Shown: one piece after another, positions 1 to 5,207 of the stretch
Layout of the letters: every line of letters starts with the position of its first letter
Numbering within the stretch: the stretch's first letter is position 1
NCBI GenBank assembly: GCA_028871595.1
Contig: JAGWMT010000196.1
Coordinates: forward strand, 1-6,046
Direction of reading: 5' to 3'
Source: Elusimicrobiota bacterium
GTDB taxonomy: Bacteria; Elusimicrobiota; Elusimicrobia; UBA1565; UBA9628
DNA length: 6,046 nt
Notes under the pieces: model-generated
Told to the model about the DNA's origin: nothing
The model's database searches: none
The model's input: the letters and a program-made list of their open reading frames with translations, nothing else
Made by a program: the position numbers and the translations under genes

Positions 1-477
1 GCCGTGCTTCTCGGGATCGGAGGGGTCGGTCATCGGATGGCATTTCACGATGTTGGCGATGTACACCGACGACCGGGAGAGGCCGATGGACTCCATGATC
101 TTGTCCAGGAGCTTGCCGGAGCGGCCGATGAACGGCTCGCCCTGATGATCCTCGTCGAAGCCCGGCCCCTCGCCCACGAACATCACCTGCGCGTCGTGGC
201 TGCCCACGCCGGGGACCGCCTGGATCCGCTGGGAGCCGAGCGGGCAGGCCCGGCAGGCCTTGATCTTCTCGGTCAGCTCCGCGAAGACCCCGCCTTTTTT
301 GCGGGCCGCGGGGGCCGATATTTTTTTCGCCGGCGCGGGCGCGGACGCCGGGACGGGCGCGGGGGACTTCGCGGCGGCGTCCACCCAGGCGGGCACCCAA
401 TCGGACGAATCCGACAGCTCCACGCGGCGCCGCAGCGCCCGGGTGAGATCCTTCAAGGACTCCAGTTCAGAGCTCAA
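1..477 (-). CDS. Uracil-DNA glycosylase, family 4 (N-terminal part, cut by window edge)
   Basis: Family 4 enzymes carry a [4Fe-4S] cluster and remove uracil from DNA to begin base excision repair. The 159 visible residues begin with about 60 residues unlike the core domain, including a Pro/Ala/Lys-rich linker near 38-62. The core starts with the cluster cysteines Cys75 and Cys78 (CRACPLG). The active-site motif GEGPGFDEDHQGEPF lies at about 103-116, followed by GRSGKLLD and by NIVKCHP, which holds the third cluster cysteine, Cys146. The fourth cysteine and the second catalytic motif lie beyond the left edge. I chose a TTG start at 477-475. It overlaps the end of coaB by 11 nt, and GGAGG (494-490) lies 12 nt upstream. 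No ATG is available before the core domain. It is the last visible gene of the gmk-rpoZ-coaC-coaB run. The family call is firm; the exact start is less so. Confidence 0.9.
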   Translation of the reverse strand, partial: MSSELESLKDLTRALRRRVELSDSSDWVPAWVDAAAKSPAPVPASAPAPAKKISAPAARKKGGVFAELTEKIKACRACPLGSQRIQAVPGVGSHDAQVMFVGEGPGFDEDHQGEPFIGRSGKLLDKIMESIGLSRSSVYIANIVKCHPMTDPSDPEKHG

Positions 478-1114
478 GGTGTTTGACGGCCTCCGCGATG
501 ATCGCGCGCGCGACGCGCGCCTTGCTTCCTTCAGTAATGGAACGCGCGCCCCGGCGCGAGACCAAGGTCACACGCGCGCGCCCCGAGGCGATGTTCCCGG
601 GACCGTTCGCCACGACCAGGTCCAGGCCTTTGCGGACGAGCTTGGCCCGGGCCTGAACTTCGGCGCGCCGCGTCTCCAGCGCGAATCCGACGAAGACCTG
701 GCCCGGACGCCGGCGCGACGCGGCGTCCTTGATGATATCGGGATTGGGGACCACGGTCAAGCGCAGCTTTCCCGGACGCCGCTTGATCTTGTGCGGGGAG
801 AAGGCGGCGAAGCGCCAATCCGACACCGCCGCCGCGCCGATCACCAGCGCCGCGGCGCGCGAGCGCTTGAGGGTCTCGCGGCGCATTTCGCGCGCGCCGA
901 CCACGCGGACCACGGTCACCCCGCGCGGCGCGGGCAGGACCGTGGGACCGCTGACCACGACGACCTTCGCGCCGAGCGCGCGGGCCGCCGATGCCAACGC
1001 GAAGCCCATCGCCCCGGACGAGGCGTTGGTCAGGTAGCGGACGGGATCCAGGTATTCGCGGGTGGGGCCGGACGTGATCAGGACGCGCCGGCCGCGGAGA
1101 GCGGCGGCGGTCAC
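467..1114 (-). CDS. coaB: Phosphopantothenate-cysteine ligase (CoaB), stand-alone
   Basis: This enzyme joins 4'-phosphopantothenate to cysteine in coenzyme A synthesis, activating the substrate with a nucleotide (CTP in most bacteria). The 215-residue protein matches the C-terminal half of the usual CoaBC fusion. Visible motifs are GRRVLITSGPTREYLDPVR at residues 8-26, N30-ASSGAMG (the conserved Asn that corresponds to E. coli Asn210), the GAAAVSDWR stretch near 93-101, SPHKIKR near 106-112, NPDII at 124-128, VGFALET near 142-148 and the KGLDLVVAN segment near 162-170. The position after SSG is Ala, where E. coli has Lys. The GTG start at 1114-1112 overlaps the coaC TGA, and a weak AAGG (1122-1119) lies 4 nt upstream, so translation is probably coupled to coaC. 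The frame stays open upstream of the GTG, so a sequencing error or -1 frameshift that would make a fusion cannot be excluded. Confidence 0.93.
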   Translation of the reverse strand: MTAAALRGRRVLITSGPTREYLDPVRYLTNASSGAMGFALASAARALGAKVVVVSGPTVLPAPRGVTVVRVVGAREMRRETLKRSRAAALVIGAAAVSDWRFAAFSPHKIKRRPGKLRLTVVPNPDIIKDAASRRRPGQVFVGFALETRRAEVQARAKLVRKGLDLVVANGPGNIASGRARVTLVSRRGARSITEGSKARVARAIIAEAVKHLEL

Positions 1115-1650
1115 GACGCCTTGAGGGCGAGGCGCGCGATGTCCTCGGGCTCGAGCATGCGTCCGAAGCCGACCTTGCCGCTGGCCAGTTCGCCCTTGGC
1201 GGGGCCCCAGACCTTGTAGCCGTAGCCCGCCAAAGTCTTCACGTTGGCCCGGGTCGCGGGATGCTCCCACATCTCCGCGTCCATCGCCGGGCACACCGCG
1301 ACGGGACAACGCGCGGAAAGGACCAGAGCGTCGAGCAGGCCCTCGGCCCGGCCATGCGCCAAGCGCGCGATGAAATCCGCCGTGGCCGGCGCGATCAGGA
1401 CCACGTCCGCCCAACTCGCCAACGAGAGATGCGCCATTTCCCACAGCGCCGGGTCGTGTAATGTCTGCGCGACCGGATTGCGGGACAAGGCCGCCAAGGT
1501 CAAGGGGGTGGTGAAGTGCGCGCCGTTGGGCGTCAGCACGCAGCGCACCTCGGCGCCGCCCTTGACCAGCGCCCGCACCAAAGCGGGGGCCTTGAACGCC
1601 GCGATGCTCCCGGTGATCCCGAGCGCGACGCGGCGGGCCGCCTTGGCCAT
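1111..1650 (-). CDS. coaC: Phosphopantothenoylcysteine decarboxylase (CoaC), stand-alone
   Basis: This FMN-dependent flavoprotein decarboxylates 4'-phosphopantothenoylcysteine to 4'-phosphopantetheine, the step after CoaB in coenzyme A synthesis. The 179 residues cover the full HFCD flavoprotein domain. Visible parts are the GITGSIAAFKAP FMN-binding start at residues 11-22, the catalytic His74 in the MAHLSLASWAD segment, APATADFIA near 87-95, PAMDAEMW at 121-128 and GELASGKVGFGRMLEP at 153-168. Two positions differ from E. coli CoaBC: Asp124 replaces Asn125 and Ser157 replaces Cys158. From memory, similar PAMD-type motifs occur in CoaBC of Bacteroidota, so this may be a natural subtype rather than a dead enzyme. 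The ATG follows the rpoZ stop by 4 nt, and AAGG lies about 12 nt upstream. The TGA overlaps the GTG of coaB. Confidence 0.93.
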   Translation of the reverse strand: MAKAARRVALGITGSIAAFKAPALVRALVKGGAEVRCVLTPNGAHFTTPLTLAALSRNPVAQTLHDPALWEMAHLSLASWADVVLIAPATADFIARLAHGRAEGLLDALVLSARCPVAVCPAMDAEMWEHPATRANVKTLAGYGYKVWGPAKGELASGKVGFGRMLEPEDIARLALKAS

Positions 1651-1654
1651 GGTC

Positions 1655-1936
1655 CTACTCGGCCTTCTTGTCGGCGACGGCGTCGGCCTCGATGGCCGCG
1701 GCGACCTTCTTCAGGTCCTTCCAATCCACCTTTCCGCCCAGCACGTCGCGCAGCGCCAGGTCCAGGATCTCGGCGGGCGTCAGATGCCGGTTCTCCTCGT
1801 GCTTCTTGAGCTCCTTGGCCCACAGCGCGGCCATGGGAATCGCGGAGTACTTGCCCTTGCCGAAATTGAGGATGAGCTCTTCGGTGGTCTTCTTGATCGT
1901 CTCGGGAACTTCCTTGGCGGCGTCCTTCTTCGTCAT
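1655..1936 (-). CDS. rpoZ: DNA-directed RNA polymerase omega subunit, divergent
   Basis: Omega is a small subunit that helps assemble and stabilise RNA polymerase around beta-prime. The 93-residue product is rich in charged residues. Its middle, KGKYSAIPMAALWAKEL at about 27-43, corresponds to the omega pattern of an aromatic residue followed by a hydrophobic helix ending in RA-x-x-L. The family's usual Arg is Trp here (WAKEL). A second helical block, LTPAEILDLALRDVLGGKV, resembles the end of the omega core. The tail is Lys/Ala/Asp-rich. Sequence similarity alone would be weak, but the place between gmk and coaC, where rpoZ sits in many bacteria, supports the call. The ATG at 1936 has a strong AAGGAG site (1948-1943), which begins within the gmk stop codon. 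The alternative is a lineage-specific small protein in the rpoZ position. Confidence 0.78.
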   Translation of the reverse strand: MTKKDAAKEVPETIKKTTEELILNFGKGKYSAIPMAALWAKELKKHEENRHLTPAEILDLALRDVLGGKVDWKDLKKVAAAIEADAVADKKAE

Positions 1937-1942
1937 GACTTT

Positions 1943-1948
1943 CTCCTT
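1943..1948 (-). promoter_or_regulatory. Ribosome binding site of rpoZ
   Basis: AAGGAG on the minus strand lies 6 nt before the rpoZ ATG and shares two bases with the gmk TAA stop. It is one of the two clearest Shine-Dalgarno sites in the window, and it suggests efficient re-initiation on the gmk-rpoZ message. Confidence 0.75.
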
Positions 1949-2561
1949 AGGCGAGCGCGGGAACGAGATGCGACGGGTCGAGGCGCGACGTGCGGAGCGT
2001 CTCGGCCGTCAGAATGGCGGAAATCTGCTCGACGGCTTTTTCCAGATCGTCGTTGATGACCACGTAGTCGTAGTCCTTGGCGGCGGCCAGCTCGCCGCGG
2101 GAGTTGGCCAGGCGCTTGGCCACGGCCTCCTGCGGATCGCGGCGCTGCGCCAGGCGCGACTTCAGCGCGTCCAGCGAGGGGGGCAGGACGAAGACCAGGA
2201 TGGCCGCGGGATGCTTGCGGCGGATGGACATCGCGCCCTGGACGTCGATGGCCATGACCACGTTGTCGCCGGTCTTGATCACGTCGTCCACGAAATGCCG
2301 CGGCGTGCCGTAATACTCGTCGTGGACCATGGCCCACTCGAGAAATTCGTTGCGCTGAATCTTGCGCTTGAACTCCTCCCGCGTCAGGAAGAAGTAGTGC
2401 TTGCCGTTCTTTTCGCCGGGACGGGGCGTGCGCGTGGTGCAGGAGATGGAGTAGCGCAGGTCCTTGCGGCGCGCCAGGAGCTTGCGGCAGATGGTGGTCT
2501 TGCCGGCGCCCGAGGGGGCGGAGATGATGAGTAAAGCGCCTTTCCTCATTGAGTCGGGCAT
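1947..2561 (-). CDS. gmk: Guanylate kinase
   Basis: This cytosolic enzyme phosphorylates GMP to GDP with ATP, an essential step toward GTP and dGTP. The 204 residues are the normal length for the family. The P-loop APSGAGKT is at residues 15-22. The GMP-binding region follows as SISCTTRTPRPGEKNGKHYFF (about 38-58), with EWAMVHDEYYGTP at about 75-87 and DVQGA at 106-110. VFVLPPSLDALKSRL and the Arg-rich lid (QRRDPQEAVAKRL) come next, all canonical. Two starts are possible: ATG 2561 (MPDSM) and ATG 2549 (MRKG, 200 residues). Neither has a clear Shine-Dalgarno site. I kept the longer form, but the shorter one begins close to the usual distance from the P-loop. The stop is 10 nt before rpoZ. Confidence 0.96.
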   Translation of the reverse strand: MPDSMRKGALLIISAPSGAGKTTICRKLLARRKDLRYSISCTTRTPRPGEKNGKHYFFLTREEFKRKIQRNEFLEWAMVHDEYYGTPRHFVDDVIKTGDNVVMAIDVQGAMSIRRKHPAAILVFVLPPSLDALKSRLAQRRDPQEAVAKRLANSRGELAAAKDYDYVVINDDLEKAVEQISAILTAETLRTSRLDPSHLVPALA

Positions 2562-2602
2562 TCTATCGATTTTAGACCGATTCCGCAAGCGGAAACCGCG
2601 CT
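2562..2602 (-). promoter_or_regulatory. Candidate gmk promoter region with a short palindrome
   Basis: These 41 nt separate the transporter gene stop from gmk. On the minus strand they hold a 14-bp perfect palindrome (TTCCGCTTGCGGAA, 2594-2581) and a -10-like TAAAAT (2574-2569). No good -35 is visible at the normal distance. A start point 7-8 nt after TAAAAT would fall at or next to the ATG at 2561. That would give a leaderless message, or a leader of about 12 nt for the ATG at 2549. The palindrome may be a regulator site or a weak hairpin. It has no T-run directly after it, so I do not call it a terminator. Confidence 0.35.
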
Positions 2603-3802
2603 TCACGGCTTGTCCGCGGGCAGGCGCGCGAACAGGACCGTCGCCAGGACGCCGACCGCGAACGCCGAACTCCAGAGCGTCGCCGGGCCGCAGCGGTCGA
2701 GCAGCAGCAGCCCGGCCCAGGGACCGAAAGTGAACGCGGAGCTGAAGGACATGCTGTACAGACCCATGTACTCGCCGCGCCGCCGGTCGGGCGAGATGTC
2801 GGCCACATAGGAGGTCAACCCCGGCAGGAAGATCATCTCGCCGAAGGTCCAAATCGCCGTCGCGACGACGACCTGCCAGGCGTGATGAACGAAGACGTGC
2901 GCGCCGTAGCCGGCGGCGAAGAGTCCCGCGCCGATCGCCAAGGTGCGCCGGTGCGACCAGGCCGCCGTCGCGTGGTTCAACGGGATCTCGAAGAGCACGA
3001 TCAGGAGCGTGTTCAAGGTAAACATCAAACCGTAGAATGATTCGCTGAGATGCAGATTCCGGACCAAAAACACCGGAAGCGCGCCGTCGTTCTGGAAGAA
3101 CACCACCGCGATCGGCACGGCGGCCAACAGGCAATAGCGCAGGCGCGGGTCGGACAAGGCGCGGAACGACGGCCATCCGCCGCTTTCCGGACCTCGCGCG
3201 GGTCCCGCGTCCGTCAGGAAAACGGACAGAACGGCGGCCGCCGCCAAGGTCGTGAGCCCGTCGACGTACCACAGCGCGTTGAACGAAACCGCCGCCAAAA
3301 ATCCGCCCACGGCGGGGCCGACGCTCATGCCCAGGTTCACCGCCAGGCGGTTCAAGGCGTTCGCCTGCTTGCGCATGTCCGGAGGCGCGCTCTCCGAGAC
3401 GACCGTCATGCCGGCGGGACGGAAGGCCTCTCCGGTCAGCGCCCAAAAGAAAGTCATCGCCGAGACGGCGGGCAAACCGTGCGCGAGGGGGAACGCCAGC
3501 AGGACCAGCCCCGACGCGGACAGGGAGACGGTCATCACCCGGTTCGCGCCGTACTTGTCGCACAGCGCGCCGGAGACGGGGCCGACGCCGAACGCGACGG
3601 CGCCGTACAGCGCCAGCATCGCTCCGGCCTGACCGACGGTGAAGTCCCGCGTTTTGATCAGGTACAACGACATGAAGGGAAGCGCCATCGTTCCGGCGCG
3701 GTTGATCAGGTTGGCCGCCGCCAGAATCCAGAGACGCCGGGGAAGACGGGAGAGTTCGCGCCAGGCGTTCATAAGATGAAGACAGTTTAGCAAAGCGGTC
3801 AC
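2603..3802 (-). CDS. Major facilitator superfamily (MFS) transporter, drug-exporter-like
   Basis: This is an inner-membrane secondary transporter, probably proton-coupled. It most resembles the DHA1 drug:H+ antiporter type (the MdtH/YceL group), but its substrate cannot be read from the sequence. The 399 residues fit the roughly 400 typical of a 12-helix MFS protein. The signature loop 2-3 motif GALCDKYGANR is at about 78-88. FRPAGMTVVSE at about 127-137 and NRLAVNLGMSVGPAVGGFLA at about 151-170 are typical helix 4-5 segments, and DISPDRRRGEYMGLYS marks the loop before helix 11. A polar loop at about 198-222 separates the two six-helix halves. The longest form starts with GTG at 3802. An ATG at 3772 (MNAW, 389 residues) is at least as likely, because the GTG lies next to the divergent promoter. 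Neither start has a good Shine-Dalgarno site. It is co-directional with gmk, 41 nt upstream of it. Confidence 0.9.
   Translation of the reverse strand: MTALLNCLHLMNAWRELSRLPRRLWILAAANLINRAGTMALPFMSLYLIKTRDFTVGQAGAMLALYGAVAFGVGPVSGALCDKYGANRVMTVSLSASGLVLLAFPLAHGLPAVSAMTFFWALTGEAFRPAGMTVVSESAPPDMRKQANALNRLAVNLGMSVGPAVGGFLAAVSFNALWYVDGLTTLAAAAVLSVFLTDAGPARGPESGGWPSFRALSDPRLRYCLLAAVPIAVVFFQNDGALPVFLVRNLHLSESFYGLMFTLNTLLIVLFEIPLNHATAAWSHRRTLAIGAGLFAAGYGAHVFVHHAWQVVVATAIWTFGEMIFLPGLTSYVADISPDRRRGEYMGLYSMSFSSAFTFGPWAGLLLLDRCGPATLWSSAFAVGVLATVLFARLPADKP
3784..3792 (-). promoter_or_regulatory. Candidate extended -10 for the MFS gene
   Basis: On the minus strand the sequence is TGCTAAACT, an imperfect extended -10. 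A start point about 7 nt downstream would lie near 3777, just before the ATG at 3772, giving a leader of about 5 nt and ruling out the GTG at 3802. No convincing -35 is present. This is inferred from pattern only. Confidence 0.3.
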
Positions 3803-3822
3803 TTGCTATAATCCGGGACCGC
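3795..3822. repeat. Inverted repeat around the rightward -10 box (possible operator)
   Basis: GCGGTC (3795-3800) and GACCGC (3817-3822) are perfect 6-bp inverted arms separated by 16 nt. The spacer contains the whole TGCTATAAT promoter element, and the right arm covers the expected transcription start. This is a suitable place for a repressor site, but 6-bp arms can arise by chance in GC-rich DNA. Confidence 0.35.
3804..3812 (+). promoter_or_regulatory. Extended -10 promoter for the adh-DUF3467-cinA genes
   Basis: TGCTATAAT is a consensus extended -10 (TGnTATAAT) and stands out in GC-rich surroundings. The predicted start near 3819 gives a leader of about 27 nt before the ATG at 3846. The -35 region (about 3783-3790) has no good TTGACA match, as is usual for extended -10 promoters. 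Confidence 0.65.
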
Positions 3823-3835
3823 CGCGCCGAATTTC

Positions 3836-3841
3836 AGGAGG
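3836..3841 (+). promoter_or_regulatory. Ribosome binding site of the alcohol dehydrogenase
   Basis: A consensus AGGAGG ends 4 nt before the ATG at 3846. It fixes the start codon of the dehydrogenase and predicts strong translation. Confidence 0.8.
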
Positions 3842-3845
3842 AACC

Positions 3846-4889
3846 ATGTCCAACGCCCGCTCTTACGCCGCCGCCTCGCCGACCTCGCCGCTGGCCCCGC
3901 ACGTCCTGCCCCGCCGCGAACCGGGAGACAAGGACGTCGTGATCGACATCGCCTTTTGCGGCATCTGCCATTCCGATCTGCACACGGTGCGCGGAGAGTG
4001 GGGGCTGGGGGCGTATCCCATCGTGCCCGGACATGAGATCGCCGGCCGCGTCTCCTTCGTCGGCAAGAAGGTCAAGAAGTTCAAGGTCGGCGACCTGGCG
4101 GGCGTGGGCTGCATGGTGGACTCGTGCCGCACGTGCGCGAACTGCCGCAAGGGCCTGCAGCAGCACTGCTCCGGCCGCATCTCCTTCACGTACAACGCGA
4201 CCGAGCAGGACGGCGTGACGCCCACGCAGGGCGGCTACTCGTCGCACATCGTCGTGGACCAGGACTTCGTGCTGAAGGTGAAGGCGGGCCAGCCGCTGGA
4301 GCGCGTCGCCCCGCTGCTCTGCGCCGGCATCACCACCTACTCGCCGCTCAAGCGCCACGGCGTGAAGAAAGGCGCGCGCGTGGGCGTGCTGGGCCTGGGC
4401 GGATTGGGGCACATGGCCGTCAAGATCGCGGCCGCGATGGGCGCGACCGTCACGGTGCTCAGCGGCTCCGAGTCCAAGCGCAACGACGCCAAGAAGCTGG
4501 GCGCGACCGGCTTCGCGATCACCAAGGACCCCGCGGTCATGCAGAAGCTGGCGGGAACCTTGGACCTCATCATCGACACCGTGTCCGGCGCGCACGACGT
4601 CAACGCCATGGTCGGCCTGCTGGCGACGGGCGGGACCTTGGTGATGGTCGGCGCCTCGCCGGAGCCGCACGCGGTCGGATCCTTCCCGCTGATCGTCGGC
4701 CGCCGCGCGATCGAAGGTTCATTGATCGGCGGCATCGCCGAGACGCAGGAGATGCTCGATTTCTGCGCGAAGAAGGGCGTGCTGGCCGACGTCGAGGTCA
4801 TCGCCGCCAAGGACATCAACGCCGCCTACGAGCGCATGCTCAAGAGCGACGTGCGCTACCGCTTCTCCATCGACGCGAAAACTTTTTGA
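3846..4889 (+). CDS. Zinc-dependent alcohol dehydrogenase, cinnamyl-alcohol-dehydrogenase type
   Basis: This is a cytosolic medium-chain dehydrogenase/reductase that interconverts alcohols and aldehydes. It belongs to the YahK/CAD-like group and probably acts as an aldehyde reductase. Its 347 residues are the usual length. Catalytic zinc ligands are Cys38 (with Cys41 in FCGICHSDLH), His63 in PGHE and Cys159 in LLCAGITTYSPL. Structural zinc ligands are Cys94, Cys97, Cys100 and Cys108. The Rossmann loop GLGGLGH is at 183-189. The second strand is followed by SGSESKR at about 206-212. This small, basic pocket is like that of NADPH-using CAD enzymes and has no Asp or Glu at the end of the strand, so I infer NADP(H) preference. 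The start is set by AGGAGG 4 nt upstream. The gene is divergent from the transporter gene and leads a probable three-gene unit with DUF3467 and cinA. The true substrate is unknown. Confidence 0.93.
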   Translation: MSNARSYAAASPTSPLAPHVLPRREPGDKDVVIDIAFCGICHSDLHTVRGEWGLGAYPIVPGHEIAGRVSFVGKKVKKFKVGDLAGVGCMVDSCRTCANCRKGLQQHCSGRISFTYNATEQDGVTPTQGGYSSHIVVDQDFVLKVKAGQPLERVAPLLCAGITTYSPLKRHGVKKGARVGVLGLGGLGHMAVKIAAAMGATVTVLSGSESKRNDAKKLGATGFAITKDPAVMQKLAGTLDLIIDTVSGAHDVNAMVGLLATGGTLVMVGASPEPHAVGSFPLIVGRRAIEGSLIGGIAETQEMLDFCAKKGVLADVEVIAAKDINAAYERMLKSDVRYRFSIDAKTF

Positions 4890-4909
4890 AGAAGGAGAGG
4901 ACGCCGCCC

Positions 4910-5203
4910 ATGGAACAGAATCCCCAGCAGCTGCAGATCGAGATCGACGAGAACGTCGCGCGCGGGACGTACACGAACCTGGCGTTGATCACGCACAGCG
5001 AGACCGAGATGCTGATCGACTTCCTGTTTCTTCAGCCGCAGACGCCGAAGACCAAGGTGCTGACGCGCATCGTCACGTCGCCGGTGCACGCGAAGCGCTT
5101 CCTGGCCGCCCTGCAGGACAACATCGCGAAGTACGAGGCCCGCTTCGGGACGATCAACGCCGGGCAGACGTCCGTTCCCTCCGCGCCCGGGATGTACCAA
5201 TAA
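4910..5203 (+). CDS. DUF3467 family protein, function unknown
   Basis: This is a 97-residue, probably cytosolic protein with no signal peptide or membrane segment. I recognise the DUF3467 pattern: an N-terminal IEIDENVARGTYTNLALITH stretch (about 10-29), then EMLIDFLFLQP (33-43), a KVLTRIVTSPVHAKRFLAAL block (49-68) and a DNIAKYEARFG end (70-80). A short Pro/Ser-rich tail follows. The domain fills nearly the whole protein, so it is complete. No catalytic motif is evident. The family is widespread in bacteria, and I know of no established function. The ATG at 4910 follows the dehydrogenase stop by 20 nt, with AAGGAGAGG (4892-4900) in the gap. The cinA GTG begins 4 nt after its stop, which suggests a shared message and translational coupling. 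Confidence 0.88.
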   Translation: MEQNPQQLQIEIDENVARGTYTNLALITHSETEMLIDFLFLQPQTPKTKVLTRIVTSPVHAKRFLAALQDNIAKYEARFGTINAGQTSVPSAPGMYQ

Positions 5204-5207
5204 GACG

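Noticed and set aside
289..305. CCCGC, a T-rich loop, then GCGGG, resembling a terminator
   Set aside because: The T-run is in the loop, not after the stem, and the stretch lies inside the glycosylase coding frame.
260..1219. A 319-codon plus-strand frame antisense to udg, coaB and part of coaC
   Set aside because: It has low-complexity composition and no recognisable domain, and it lies opposite three well-supported genes.
2581..2594. Palindrome after the transporter gene as an intrinsic terminator
   Set aside because: The stem is only 6 bp with a 2-nt loop and no adjacent T-run follows on the minus strand.
1947..3563. A long minus-strand open frame that extends gmk upstream through most of the transporter gene
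   Set aside because: Only the last 204 codons encode guanylate kinase. The upstream part is Arg/Gly/Pro-rich out-of-frame reading of the transporter gene, a common artefact of GC-rich DNA.
3834..4670. A 278-codon minus-strand frame antisense to the dehydrogenase
   Set aside because: It is rich in Ala, Arg, His and Asp with no motif, and it mirrors the codon pattern of the zinc dehydrogenase on the other strand.
4124..5203. A 359-codon plus-strand frame overlapping the dehydrogenase and ending with the DUF3467 protein
   Set aside because: The part before 4910 is an Arg/Gly/His-rich shadow of the dehydrogenase. The DUF3467 domain begins at the ATG at 4910 with its own ribosome site.
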